From Amycolatopsis thermoflava N1165 (GTDB lineage: Bacteria; Actinomycetota; Actinomycetes; Mycobacteriales; Pseudonocardiaceae), in contig NZ_KI421511.1 in assembly GCF_000473265.1 (NCBI RefSeq), positions 4,501,560 to 4,565,559 on the forward strand: a stretch of DNA of 64,000 nt, read 5' to 3'. Both the position numbers and the translations under genes were made by a program. Shown one piece after another: positions 9,199 to 17,560 of the stretch (position 1 is its first letter; each line of letters begins with the position of its first letter). The notes under the pieces are model-generated. The model ran no database searches. It saw nothing but the letters and a program-made list of their open reading frames with translations, and was not told where the DNA came from.

Positions 9199-9627
9199 CT
9201 ACAATCGCGGGCGCGGCGCCCGACGGGCCTGAGCGGTCCAGAAGGTCAGCGCGCCCAGACCCGCCACGACGGTCCCAAGGGACGCACCGAGAGCCGGAGC
9301 GGTCGTCAACGCGATCGCGACGATCAACGCGCCGAAGACGACCAGCAGCACGCACGCGCGAAGGGTCGTCGACCAGCCGCTCAGAACCTGGGCAGCCAGA
9401 CACAACCAACCGTCACGAGCGGGAGCCTTGCGGTGACGGCCCGCGCGTGGCCGCTTGGCGGCACCACCTGACGGAGCGGGCGCCGGACGGCGGCGCCGCG
9501 GCTTCTCGTCCGGGTGATCCAGGATCACCCGGACCCGTTTGGGCGGGGCCTTCTCTGGCGGGTTGCCAGCAGCGGGCGGTACAGTCATCAGGTCCTCACG
9601 ATTGTCTAGCCGGACATTCATGGACAC
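9199..9627 (-). CDS. Small membrane protein with basic N-terminus, unknown function
   Basis: 142 residues if it starts at GTG 9627 (MSMNVRLDNRED); a second start, ATG 9588 (MTVPPAAG), has GAGGA four bases upstream and may be the true one. Residues about 40-70 are rich in lysine, arginine and proline. The C-terminal half holds two hydrophobic segments (ACVLLVVFGALIVAIAL and LGASLGTVVAGLGALTFW), so it is probably an inner-membrane protein with a basic cytoplasmic tail. It is not recognised as a named family. Its leader contains the 13-bp hairpin at 9630-9661. Confidence 0.6.
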   Translation of the reverse strand: MSMNVRLDNREDLMTVPPAAGNPPEKAPPKRVRVILDHPDEKPRRRRPAPAPSGGAAKRPRAGRHRKAPARDGWLCLAAQVLSGWSTTLRACVLLVVFGALIVAIALTTAPALGASLGTVVAGLGALTFWTAQARRAPRPRL

Positions 9628-9629
9628 TC

Positions 9630-9661
9630 ACGTGGCCCCCTGTTGGCGCAGGGGGCCACGT
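9630..9661. terminator. Strong perfect hairpin
   Basis: A perfect 13-bp stem (ACGTGGCCCCCTG / CAGGGGGCCACGT) with a 6-base loop lies just 5' of the gene at 9199-9627. No T-run follows on either strand, so it could be an attenuator or insulator rather than a classical terminator. A second hairpin (CACCAGC...GCTGGTG, 9671-9692) follows directly. Confidence 0.5.
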
Positions 9662-9717
9662 CCTTTCCCCCACCAGCACGCAGGCGCTGGTGCGATTGGA
9701 GCCATTCTGACGGTTCC

Positions 9718-9820
9718 GGACAGCTACCCTCGCGTAACTTCAGGTGCGTCGCGCCGAGCGGTTCAGCCGAAGCGCCCAGCGGTCGGGTGAACCGCAAAAT
9801 TGACCGAGGGTAACTAGTCC
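9718..9820. repeat. Imperfect inverted repeat with 63-bp spacer
   Basis: The left arm at 9718-9737 (GGACAGCTACCCTCGCGTAA) is matched by the reverse complement of 9801-9820, which shares GGAC and TTACCCTCGG/TACCCTCG. Two opposed copies about 80 bp apart look like operator sites flanking a promoter region. They are found by eye and not tested. Confidence 0.35.
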
Positions 9821-10199
9821 GGCCGATCACTTCAGCCGCACTTATCTCCCCCGCGACCGGTCGTCGTATCCGACCGCACCCCCAGAGCGCGCAGTTGAAC
9901 ACGCTTCGTCGCAGGTCGCAGCCGTTCGACTGCGCAGTGCTATCTCGAGATTCACGCACAGCAGGGCCAGGTCTCCTCAGGGACTCCCACATGCACGCGG
10001 CTGTTCTACTGTCAAGGCCTTCACCCTCCGTTGCGCCATACCAGCGTCCCCCGGGTGAAGATCAAGAATCTCTGGGTAGCTCAAGACGCGAGGTGCGCGG
10101 GCGACCGAGGGCGTCCTGGCGGGCAATCGACGCGCCCCGTCTGGATGAAGTGCACCGGTTCTCCCACCGATGGCGCTCGCGGCAGCCAAGCTGAAGGTC

Positions 10200-10412
10200 A
10201 TGGAACTTCGACCACTCGGCGAGTACGAACCCACACCGCGGCCACCGCACCGGCCCAACAACAGCCGACATGACCCTCTGACCGTTCGCGTACCCAAGAC
10301 GCTTCCGGAACTTAATCCTCGGGCCGCCTCGACCCTGCTCGGTATCCTTCGCGAGCTGAACAGCTCACCTCAGCAGCAGCGACCACGGGACGACGGGCCG
10401 GACGGCAGCTAA
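10200..10412 (+). CDS. Small hypothetical protein
   Basis: 70 residues from ATG 10200, preceded by GAAGG; an upstream ATG at 10170 would add ten residues. The N-terminus is proline-rich and polar. The C-terminal segment LPELNPRAASTLLGILREL is a predicted amphipathic helix of the kind seen in small actinobacterial accessory proteins. No function can be assigned. It is transcribed towards the minus-strand gene at 10516. Confidence 0.4.
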   Translation: MELRPLGEYEPTPRPPHRPNNSRHDPLTVRVPKTLPELNPRAASTLLGILRELNSSPQQQRPRDDGPDGS

Positions 10413-10515
10413 CGGACGGGGGCACGCGTAGCCAGTGCACCGCGTCTGAAACTCGAGTGCCTGACATTGTGCGCGGAGTTCTCGCCGATCAAGACGCGAC
10501 AGGTCCCGCCACAAC

Positions 10516-11076
10516 TCAAGCTGTAGCAGCACCGAGGCCCTGGCGCCGGACATCCCGCCATTTCTTCCCGGGAGCCCAAGCCTGATGCCAAGACGCGGCC
10601 GCCATGCTCCCCTGCTTGAGAACCGCATCTCGAGTCAGCGGCGCCGGCCAGAACTGGATGAGTTGAGGGGTAACCGTCGGCCGGCCACCTCGGCGCGCAC
10701 GCCGATCGCGCACCAGGTCCATGCCACGGAGGCAGTAGCGGACCCGGAGCGGACCTTCGGACAGGGCGAGCCTCCAGGACTGCTGCCCTGACCAGTCCCG
10801 CAGACGAACCTCGCCAGCAGACTGGAAAGAGGCCTCAACCACGTCCTCCCACTCAGGATCAAGGTCGGACGGGCCGCTCAAGGCCTCAACCTGCAACGGA
10901 ACGCGCCCGATCGGCAGGCCGGTGATGAACGCCAAGCGGCCACTCAAAGCGGCTCCACAGAGACCGTTCTCCTGCCCGGCGAACGCGTCTGCCAGGTCGC
11001 CGAACCGCGCCTGGGCCGCCTCGATACTGAAGTAGCTCTCAAGAACGTCGAGCTCGCCGTCGAACAAGACCGTCAT
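10516..11076 (-). CDS. Conserved actinobacterial hypothetical protein
   Basis: 186 residues from ATG 11076 (MTVLFDGELDVLES). An upstream in-frame ATG at 11106 is less likely because the GGGGG-containing leader directly precedes 11076. The central pattern GRVPLQVEALSG and GPLRVRYCLRGMDLVRD, followed by QFWPAPLTRDAVLKQ and a Trp-rich end, belongs to a family of small soluble proteins common in actinomycetes, often near polymorphic-toxin loci. Its function is unknown and I see no catalytic motif. The gene at 14067 has a loosely similar build. Confidence 0.6.
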   Translation of the reverse strand: MTVLFDGELDVLESYFSIEAAQARFGDLADAFAGQENGLCGAALSGRLAFITGLPIGRVPLQVEALSGPSDLDPEWEDVVEASFQSAGEVRLRDWSGQQSWRLALSEGPLRVRYCLRGMDLVRDRRARRGGRPTVTPQLIQFWPAPLTRDAVLKQGSMAAASWHQAWAPGKKWRDVRRQGLGAATA

Positions 11077-11185
11077 GTCTGCCCCCAGAGACCGTCGGTA
11101 TCCCACTGCCCTTCACGCTGACGCTTCGATCATGCATCAGAACGACCGTCTGACGCACGCGTGCTGACAAACTGCCCCGGGAGTC

Positions 11186-11575
11186 CTACTTGGCCTTCTT
11201 CCGCCCCTTCGGCTTAGCGGGCGTTGCCTGAGCTTCTTCATAGGCCTCGACCACGTCAGCACGGATCCGACCGCGATCAGCCAGCTCGTACCCCTGCTCC
11301 TTGGCCCACTCGCGAATGGCGCGCGTCCTCTCCCGATCACCCGGGGACGCTGCGTGGCCGTTCGTGCTCGGCCGCACTCCGCGCTTGCTACGGCCGCCAG
11401 TCTTGCGCGCGTTGGCGACGAAGTTGGCCAGCTCGTCCCGCAACCGACCAGCGTTGTCAGCAGTCAGGTCGATCTCGTAATCCACACCGTCGAGGGCGAA
11501 GAACACCGTGCTGATGTCCTCGGTCACCGAACCGTCGAGGTCGTCGATCAGTTCAACGGTCACCTTCTGAGCCAT
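11186..11575 (-). CDS. lsr2: Lsr2-family nucleoid-associated protein
   Basis: 129 residues from ATG 11575 (MAQKVTVELIDDLDG), with a GGGGGAGAAG ribosome site. The N-terminal half is the beta-rich dimerisation domain (DGVDYEIDLTADNAGRLRDEL). The C-terminal half is the DNA-binding domain with ERTRAIREWAKEQGYELA and the minor-groove RGR loop (ADRGRIRADVVEAY), ending in a basic tail. Lsr2 bridges A+T-rich DNA and silences foreign genes, as H-NS does. Its place among accessory genes suggests an extra copy rather than the housekeeping one. An IS element is inserted 40 bp upstream of its start and has probably displaced or replaced its promoter. Confidence 0.95.
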   Translation of the reverse strand: MAQKVTVELIDDLDGSVTEDISTVFFALDGVDYEIDLTADNAGRLRDELANFVANARKTGGRSKRGVRPSTNGHAASPGDRERTRAIREWAKEQGYELADRGRIRADVVEAYEEAQATPAKPKGRKKAK

Positions 11576-11614
11576 GCTTCTCCCCCGTCATCGCGGTTGT
11601 CATCGATCGATTAA

Positions 11615-11632
11615 CAACTCGTTTCAAAATGA
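11615..11632 (+). repeat. IS left inverted repeat
   Basis: 18 bp, matches the right end at 17 of 18 positions. It is preceded by the TAA target repeat. Confidence 0.85.
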
Positions 11633-11654
11633 TCGGCGCGTCTGCTGGCCGTAG

Positions 11655-12490
11655 TTGATCAAGTGTGGGCATGCTGATGTGGTGATTGAGAAGTTGGTTC
11701 CCGACAGTCTGTGGCAGCGGGTGGAGCCGTTGCTGCCGCCGAGGCCTGTGCGGCGGAGTCGGTATCCGGGTCGGTTGCCGGTGGATGACCGGGCGGCGTT
11801 GGCGGGGATCGTGTTCGTGCTCAAGACCGGGATCTCGTGGCGGGAGCTGCCGCGTGAGGTGTTCGGCTGCTCCGGGGTGACCTGTTGGCGTCGGTTGCGG
11901 GCCTGGACCGAGGCCGGGGTGTTCGACGCGGTGCACAAGCTCTTGCTTGACCAGCTGCGAGCGCTGGATCGGCTCGATCTGGATGTGGCGGTGGTGGATG
12001 GGTCGCATGTACGGGCGTTGAAAGGGGGGAAGCGACGGGCCCCTCGCCCGTCGATCGGGCTCGGCTCGGTTCCAAGCACCATGTGATCACCGACGGCAAC
12101 GGTATTCCGCTCGTGGTGTCTGTTACTGGTGGCAACCGGCACGACAGCACGCAGCTCATACCGCTGGTCGAGGCGCTTCCAGTGATCCGCGGGAAACGCG
12201 GCCGGCCTCGTCAGCGCCCGCGCTGGCTCTACGGCGACCGCGGCTATGACTACGACCATCACCGCAAGACCCTGCGAGACAAGGGCATCGTCCCGCGAAT
12301 CGCTCGCAAGAACACCGCTCACGGCTCCGGTCTCGGCAAGATCAGATGGGTAGTTGAGCGGATGTTCGCCTGGCTGCACCAGTTCAAGCGTTTACGGATC
12401 CGCTGGGAACGCCGAGCCGACATCCACCTTGGCCTCATGCACCTGGCCTGCGTCCTCATCTGCTACCGCAAGCTGCCGACTTCATTATGA
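11655..12490 (+). CDS. IS5-family transposase made by -1 frameshift (OrfA 11655-12086, OrfB to 12490)
   Basis: OrfA carries the helix-turn-helix-like N-terminus (LWQRVEPLLPPRPVRRSRYPG) and the first catalytic Asp in VAVVDGSHVRALKGG. The frame must shift by -1 at the GGGGGG run following that motif (about 12018-12023), giving GGEATGPSPVDRARLGSKHH and then OrfB. OrfB carries the second Asp (LYGDRGYD) and the catalytic Glu (VVERMFAWLHQFKRLRIRWE). The DDE set is complete, so it is probably active. OrfB's apparent GTG start at 12083 overlaps the OrfA stop and is unlikely to be used alone. Confidence 0.9.
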
Positions 12491-12499
12491 AACGAGTTG
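12482..12499 (-). repeat. IS right inverted repeat
   Basis: 18 bp, the inverted partner of 11615-11632. It is followed by the TAA target repeat. Confidence 0.85.
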
Positions 12500-12636
12500 T
12501 AAGTAGCATCGACACGCGCCCGGCTCCCACCTGGGTATTCTCGATCCCCGTCCACCAAGGATGTGATTGAATGCGCATCCTGACGAGCGGTGGCGGCGGT
12601 GGTACCTAACCGACCGCGCCGCGCCATACCTCCCAG

Positions 12637-12673
12637 CGAGGCCCCCGGATGGAGACAGCACCCAGGGGCCTCG
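12637..12673. terminator. Perfect 9-bp hairpin upstream of the 12718 gene
   Basis: CGAGGCCCC and GGGGCCTCG pair across a 19-base loop, 45 bp before the ATG at 12718. No T-run follows, so terminator or leader attenuator are both possible. Confidence 0.4.
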
Positions 12674-12717
12674 TTCGCTATTCAACCCATGATCAAACCT
12701 TGGTACAATCAAGGCAG

Positions 12718-13809
12718 ATGTCTTACCCCCTTGACCAGCTCTATAAGACCAAGCTCCGGCTCGTCGGTCTGGTAACAGCTGTGATCGGCGTCGGGTTTCT
12801 CCTCGTCTCCCACACTGCAGAAACCGCGCCCGAGCTTGCGTGGCTCATCGCCTGGCCGACGAACGAGCTCGGCACCACGCTTCTCAGTGCAGGCGTCATC
12901 GCCGTCATCTTCGAGTACTACGCCCGCAAGGAAGCTGAGGAGCGCGCCGCGGCTCACTTTCGCATCGCGATCCGTCAGGAAGCGCCGGCCATCCGCGACG
13001 CCGTCCTCGACAGCTTCGCCTTCGCCCCGGAGGCGCTCCGGGGCATCGCCTCTGACACCACGCTTGACCGCATCGCCACCAATGCGCTCGCGCTGCGGCT
13101 CGGTGACCAGGCACTGGCCCAGGATGCCTATACCGACCTGCGCGACCAGGTCATCGCCGCTCCTGAACACTGGCAGGACGTCGATGTCTCGGTGTCCCTG
13201 AGTCCGCGGCCAGCCGGTCCGGCGACCGGGAGGGGCTCCATGTTCGTCGCCACCGTCCGCTGGCAATACCGCCTCCGACCAACTCTGGCCACCATGCGCT
13301 TCGCCTGCCTCTCCGACGAGTCCGAGTACCGGGAACTCCTCCGCGATCCAACGATCGCCTCGGCCTGGCACTTCGATCCCTCCGGCGGCCTCGATCCTGC
13401 TGATCCCGAGATCTTCACACTGTTGCAGTTGGCCATAGACGGCAAAGCGCGAAAGATCCGTCGCACCGTCCGCCAGGGCGCGCAGCTTGCCAGCGTGACA
13501 CTGGGGCAGGACGCCGTCGAGCGCGATGTCACGATCTCCTACACCTACCGTGTGCTTGTGCAGCGTCACGGCCATCTGCTCTACCTCGACCTGCCACGGC
13601 CAGCGAAAGGTGTCCACTTCCAGCTTGACTACGCCCAGGCGGGCATCCGCCGCGTCAACGTCGTGGACTACTTCGCCAGCCCTGATGTCGCCCGACTGGA
13701 GCAGTCACCCGCCGACGTTCCTACCAAGACCGTCAACGTCAGCATCGACGGGCAAGTCTTTCCCAGAGCCGGCGTAGCGTTCGTCTGGGTTCTCGAAGAC
13801 GAGTTGTAG
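12718..13809 (+). CDS. Membrane-anchored protein of unknown function
   Basis: 363 residues from ATG 12718, preceded by AAGGCAG; an upstream frame extension to 12649 has no ribosome site. Two N-terminal membrane helices (LRLVGLVTAVIGVGFLLVS and LGTTLLSAGVIAVIFEYYA) are followed by a helical, charged region and a long soluble domain with beta-type sequence. Nothing catalytic is recognised. The layout (two short helices then a large cytoplasmic domain) is typical of membrane-tethered sensors or effectors of accessory loci, but that is inference. Confidence 0.7.
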   Translation: MSYPLDQLYKTKLRLVGLVTAVIGVGFLLVSHTAETAPELAWLIAWPTNELGTTLLSAGVIAVIFEYYARKEAEERAAAHFRIAIRQEAPAIRDAVLDSFAFAPEALRGIASDTTLDRIATNALALRLGDQALAQDAYTDLRDQVIAAPEHWQDVDVSVSLSPRPAGPATGRGSMFVATVRWQYRLRPTLATMRFACLSDESEYRELLRDPTIASAWHFDPSGGLDPADPEIFTLLQLAIDGKARKIRRTVRQGAQLASVTLGQDAVERDVTISYTYRVLVQRHGHLLYLDLPRPAKGVHFQLDYAQAGIRRVNVVDYFASPDVARLEQSPADVPTKTVNVSIDGQVFPRAGVAFVWVLEDEL

Positions 13810-14066
13810 CAGCGTCGAAAGAAGTGTCAAGGCTGATCGCCTGGACCAATCGACGGCTGCCGAACGATCAAGGCGCCTTTCTGCTGCGGCTACGGGCCGC
13901 GGCTGAACCAAGTGGTGCCATGTGTTCGAGAAGGTACGACCGGGCCGCAACGGTGCAGAACCGAACGACGCGGCAGTACACCAGGAGATGCTGAATCGGG
14001 GCCTATTGACAGCGCAGGCCGTGCTGACTCGATCAGGACGTCACGCAGCGGGAGCGCCCGACATCG

Positions 14067-14507
14067 TCAATCCTCGTCCTCTTCCGGCGTCGGATCGCCG
14101 GTTCTCTCCAAACGAAGCCAGAGGTCATCGGGCGCAGCGCCGGTTGCGCGATCAGCTAGAGCCTCCACCGTCAAGGCATAGATCCCCGGCCCATCCGGCA
14201 GCTCGAACGGCCCATGCACCCCGCGCGTGATCTCACTGACCACGAGTTGGCCTGTCGGGACCTCGATCTCCGCGCGTCCGAGGAGAGCCGTCTCGTTCGT
14301 GTCGCCCGCCCCGAAGTGGAGCCTGACCGGGTCGAGCGTGTCTGGAATGCGGATATAGGCCTCGTAGTCGTTGCTGACTAGGACCTCGGAGGTTCGGGTG
14401 CCCACCAACTCGTAGTCGAAGACGTCGACCTGCTCGCCATACAGCCCGATGAGGCCACGATCAGGGCGGACGCTGAGCGTCTCCGGCAGTGCCACCATGA
14501 TGACCAT
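14067..14507 (-). CDS. Hypothetical protein
   Basis: 146 residues from ATG 14507 (MVIMVALPETLSV); an ATG at 14498 is an alternative, and neither has a strong ribosome site. It is predicted all-beta and acidic, with VDVFDYELVGTRTSEVLVSN, IEVPTGQLVVSEITRGVHG and GIYALTVEALAD, ending in a run of acidic residues. The pattern resembles the gene at 10516. No function is assigned. It lies directly downstream of the secreted DNase gene (41 bp), so an immunity-type role is conceivable but unproven. Confidence 0.6.
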   Translation of the reverse strand: MVIMVALPETLSVRPDRGLIGLYGEQVDVFDYELVGTRTSEVLVSNDYEAYIRIPDTLDPVRLHFGAGDTNETALLGRAEIEVPTGQLVVSEITRGVHGPFELPDGPGIYALTVEALADRATGAAPDDLWLRLERTGDPTPEEDED

Positions 14508-14548
14508 TGTGGCGTGGGCACGACGAGGTCGCACCCACGCCACCGCTG

Positions 14549-15670
14549 TCAGGGAGTGATGGCGATGTAGAACGCGTCGCCGTCGAGGAGACGGTTGAGC
14601 GTGTAGTTGCTAACGAGCCAGCTGCCGGCCGCCTGGTTGTCTCGCGCGTCGATCAGCCGGGCCGAGTAGTTGCCGTCGCCCTTGGCGGCGCCTTCCTGGG
14701 TGGTGGCGAACGGGTACTCGTCACAGTTCAAGAGGGTGCCGTCGTAGGGTCCCCAGACCTCATCGCACGTCTTCCGTGCTGCCCGGTTGTTGGCGTCCTG
14801 GATCGTGGCGTTGAGCGTGCGATGCAGCGGCGCATTGACCCCGGGGACGTTCTTCGGCCCGCTGGGAAAGGTGAGGACCGGGTTGTTGATGGCGTCGTTG
14901 TAGTGGCGCGCGCTCTGCGGGAACGTCGGCGAGCTCAGGCTGAACGGGATGACCACGCGCGCGTTGGTGAAGACGGCGCCCTCGTTCTTGCCGGCCACCC
15001 GGCCCGCGCTGTCGAAGCGGATGTTCGAGTAGCGCAGGGTGTCGTCGCTCCAGGGCGTAATATCTCCCCCCTCGCCGTACACCCCCAACGTCAGCTGCAC
15101 GTTACCGTTCACGATGCCGTACGGATCGGTGGCGGTGTCGGACGGCGAGGTGTAGGTAATCGTCCATTGCGGCGTGGTGTCCCAGCTGCCAAGCAGTGCC
15201 GTGCGCGCCTGGTTGGGGTTGGCGATCGAACCAGCGCTGTTCACAACGGCCGCGGAGAACCGCATGTCGATACCCCACCGGGTGGGATCGGCGTCGGCAG
15301 CTTCCCGGCTGACGATGATGTTCTCGGCGCTGGCGACATAGTCCACGCGGCGGGTGCCGTCGTAGGCGAAGCCGAGCACCCACAGGTCGAACGCGAGGGT
15401 GCCGATGCGCTCGTTGGTTCCCCGGCGGGCGAGGACGAGGTCGTAGTGGTGGCGGTGGCAGCTCTCGAAGCGGCTCTTGATCCAGCCTTGGGCGCTGTCC
15501 GCCTCCGCGTGCTGCTGGCATTCCTGCCGGAGGTCCTGCTGGTCATCAAGGGTGGCGACCACACTCGCGGTGGCGTCACTCGCCGCCGCGGTGGGTGGCG
15601 CGGCCAGGGGTATGGCGAGGGCTAGGGCCATCAAGCCGCTCAACACAACCCGTCTCAAGGCAGTAGACAT
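14549..15670 (-). CDS. Secreted NucA/NucB-type DNase
   Basis: 373 residues from ATG 15670. The signal peptide has a hydrophobic core (VVLSGLMALALAIPLA) and a likely cleavage site after PPTAAA. The C-terminal ~100 residues carry the NucA/NucB signature: an upstream Cys (RKTCDEVW), CDEYPFATTQEGAAKGD, and a final YTLNRLLDGDAFYIAI strand. These enzymes are secreted endonucleases related to the sporulation nuclease of Bacillus. The ~250-residue region before it is beta-rich and unassigned. It is followed closely upstream by another secreted protein (15722-16615), so the pair may be co-expressed. Confidence 0.85.
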   Translation of the reverse strand: MSTALRRVVLSGLMALALAIPLAAPPTAAASDATASVVATLDDQQDLRQECQQHAEADSAQGWIKSRFESCHRHHYDLVLARRGTNERIGTLAFDLWVLGFAYDGTRRVDYVASAENIIVSREAADADPTRWGIDMRFSAAVVNSAGSIANPNQARTALLGSWDTTPQWTITYTSPSDTATDPYGIVNGNVQLTLGVYGEGGDITPWSDDTLRYSNIRFDSAGRVAGKNEGAVFTNARVVIPFSLSSPTFPQSARHYNDAINNPVLTFPSGPKNVPGVNAPLHRTLNATIQDANNRAARKTCDEVWGPYDGTLLNCDEYPFATTQEGAAKGDGNYSARLIDARDNQAAGSWLVSNYTLNRLLDGDAFYIAITP

Positions 15671-15721
15671 CGTGACAAGGTCCTTCGTGAAGTCGGTGAA
15701 CGTGTCGGACAGACTCGCGGC

Positions 15722-16615
15722 TCAGCGGTGCGCGTACTGCTCGTCGACCAGGCGCTGCGCCCGGGCGACCAGGGCCTCAATCTCGGCGTCGTCCTCAGGC
15801 TGCACCGGCGGAGCGGCGATCGCCGTACGTGGTGACGCGACCGCCGGCCGCACGATGGGCTTGCTGGTATCCCACGACACCGCCCGGCCGTCAGCGGTCG
15901 ACGTAACGTTGGTATCCCAACGCCAGCAGTACATGGGATCAGCGCCCGGCTCGCAGTAGCCATCCGGTGCCCGGACGGACGTATCGACCGTGTTGAACTG
16001 GCGGAACTGGTTGTTGCCGTCGAGGAAGCGCACCCGGTTACTCGTGGCCGACAACCCGACTTCGCCAGGGATGTCCGTCAGGTCCCAGCCCGTCATGAGG
16101 TGGAACGACATCGGGTTGGGCTGGTTGCCGGTGACGCCAACCTTGACGAAGTCGTAGTAGATGTCCCAGGTCGTGCAGTTGCCGCAACTGGGAATCGCCA
16201 TGAAGGTGTGGTTGAGCTTGTCGGAAGCTGTCGTGTAGCCGCCGATCTTCTGGAAATTGTAGCCGTTGGTGTAGTCCAGCCAGTAGGGCTGGTAGTCCGT
16301 CTCGGTGCCGATGTAGCGCATGTTCAGCCCGAAGGCGAACGACTTGGTCATCAAGTCGTCAGTGAAAAACTGCGTCTCGTTGTAGAAGTCGACCGTGCCG
16401 GCCGTCGGCGCCAGGCCGCCATACGTCACGTCCGGATAGACAAACGTCACGAACATGCCGTACATACGCTCGTTCTGGTCCGCGCACATCTGCGCCACCG
16501 CGTCGCGCGGTTCCCGCTGACACACACTGTCGCCGGCCGCGCTGGCCGTCCCCGGCGCGGCCACAAGGGCCATGACAAGCGTGAACAGCGCAGCAAAAAG
16601 GGACGTTCTTCGCAT
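15722..16615 (-). CDS. Secreted protein of unknown function, partner of the DNase gene
   Basis: 297 residues from ATG 16615 (MRRTSLFAAL), with GGGGGA upstream; the longer frame to 16681 lacks a ribosome site. A clear signal peptide (LFAALFTLVMALVAAPGTASA) is followed by a mature protein with about six cysteines, several aromatic-rich strands (YVTY-type WLDYTNGYNFQKIGGYTTA) and a charged C-terminal helix. I do not recognise a family. The 51-bp gap to the NucA/NucB gene and shared orientation suggest an operon. Confidence 0.75.
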   Translation of the reverse strand: MRRTSLFAALFTLVMALVAAPGTASAAGDSVCQREPRDAVAQMCADQNERMYGMFVTFVYPDVTYGGLAPTAGTVDFYNETQFFTDDLMTKSFAFGLNMRYIGTETDYQPYWLDYTNGYNFQKIGGYTTASDKLNHTFMAIPSCGNCTTWDIYYDFVKVGVTGNQPNPMSFHLMTGWDLTDIPGEVGLSATSNRVRFLDGNNQFRQFNTVDTSVRAPDGYCEPGADPMYCWRWDTNVTSTADGRAVSWDTSKPIVRPAVASPRTAIAAPPVQPEDDAEIEALVARAQRLVDEQYAHR

Positions 16616-16795
16616 TCCCGTAAATCCCCCATCATCGTGATACGCCGCCTCGCAGAAAACGCCTGTGAGGCACTTGCGCACGCTAACGAGTTACCGGGGC
16701 AGAGAGGGGGAAACGCCGGAAAGTCCCACGATCAGCCGCCGCCGTTGGTAGCTAGCACCACGGACAGTGGTTGTGGGTTGCGCCGATTGGCGGAC

Positions 16796-17158
16796 CTACG
16801 AAGCTGCGGGCCGGCTCATCCTCGTGTGCCCTACCACGGCGCCCCCAGCCAGAAGTACCGCTCCGACCCCGGCGACCACGGTGACGACCCCGTTGCGTTG
16901 CCGGGAACCCTCGCACTGATCAATGGCCTGGTAGACCGGCGCTGGCAAGACCTGCACACCGACCCCGGCGGCCGGGCGTCCGTTCACCAGCCGGTCCACC
17001 TCAGGTGACCGCGCGAAGGCAGAGCCGCAGATCAGCGCCTGCGCCTGGCCTTCGACCGTGACCTCCAACGTGGTCACGGCCGCCCACACCGCACCCGCGG
17101 CACAGACCGCCGCCATCACACCCATCAGCCGTGACCACACGGGAGCTACCGTATCCAT
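16796..17158 (-). CDS. Small double-pass membrane protein
   Basis: 120 residues from ATG 17158 (MDTVAPVWSRLMGVM). A membrane helix near the N-terminus (LMGVMAAVCAAGAVWAAV) and one near the C-terminus (GVVTVVAGVGAVLLAGGAVV) enclose an extracytoplasmic loop of about 60 residues with two cysteines (LICGSA and IDQCEG). This is a common layout for actinobacterial envelope proteins of unknown role. It lies 7 bp after the broken gene at 17166, and the two were probably one transcript. Confidence 0.65.
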   Translation of the reverse strand: MDTVAPVWSRLMGVMAAVCAAGAVWAAVTTLEVTVEGQAQALICGSAFARSPEVDRLVNGRPAAGVGVQVLPAPVYQAIDQCEGSRQRNGVVTVVAGVGAVLLAGGAVVGHTRMSRPAAS

Positions 17159-17165
17159 CGCCACG

Positions 17166-17560
17166 TCAGGGTGCCCAGCGCCGAGAGAACGACCACCGAC
17201 TGACACTGCCTCGGCCGAGGGAGAGCGGTGGCAGTCCGACCACTTGGGCGAGCTCCTGCAGGCTCTGCCGCGCGTCCGCCAGCTGCTGCTCTGGGGTTCT
17301 TGGCGGGGTTCCGGCACCGCGCTGGTACTGCTGGCACTTGGCCACCAAGTCGGCATCCGTCCCCTGCGCCAGGATGCCCCGGCAGTGCGTATTGACCTCC
17401 TGGACTTAGCCAGCCATCTGCCCGTAGAACAAGGTCAGAACGTTGCTACAAGCCGTGGCGTTTCCGCCCGCGCAGTACCGCGGATCGGCCCCAGGCAGGA
17501 CATTCAGACTCGGCGAGGCCGGGCTCGCCCCGGGAGCTGACGTGACCGGCGCCGGCGCCG
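17166..17560 (-). pseudogene. Degraded secreted/lipoprotein-like gene with in-frame TAA
   Basis: The minus strand reads LNVLPGADPRYCAGGNATAC, then SNVLTLFYGQMAG, a TAA (about 17408-17410), and in the same frame VQEVNTHCRGILAQGT, VAKCQQYQRG and a coiled helix. The cysteine spacing and composition are coherent on both sides of the stop, so this is one gene interrupted by a nonsense codon. I see no intact signal peptide or start upstream. The family is not recognised. Confidence 0.5.

Larger units (their letters stand above)
9628..10199. other. Intergenic region, 572 bp
   Basis: It contains the hairpins at 9630-9692 and the inverted repeat at 9718-9820. Short minus-strand ORFs across 9618-10297 lack start signals and recognisable sequence, so I do not call a gene. 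Confidence 0.5.
11615..12499 (+). mobile_element. IS5-family insertion sequence, 885 bp, IS427-like
   Basis: Bounded by 18-bp terminal inverted repeats (CAACTCGTTTCAAAATGA on the left; the right end reads CAACTCGTTTCATAATGA when inverted, 17 of 18 matching). A direct TAA flanks both ends (11612-11614 and 12500-12502), consistent with a target duplication. It carries one transposase in two overlapping frames. The near-perfect ends and target repeats suggest a recent, intact insertion. Confidence 0.9.
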
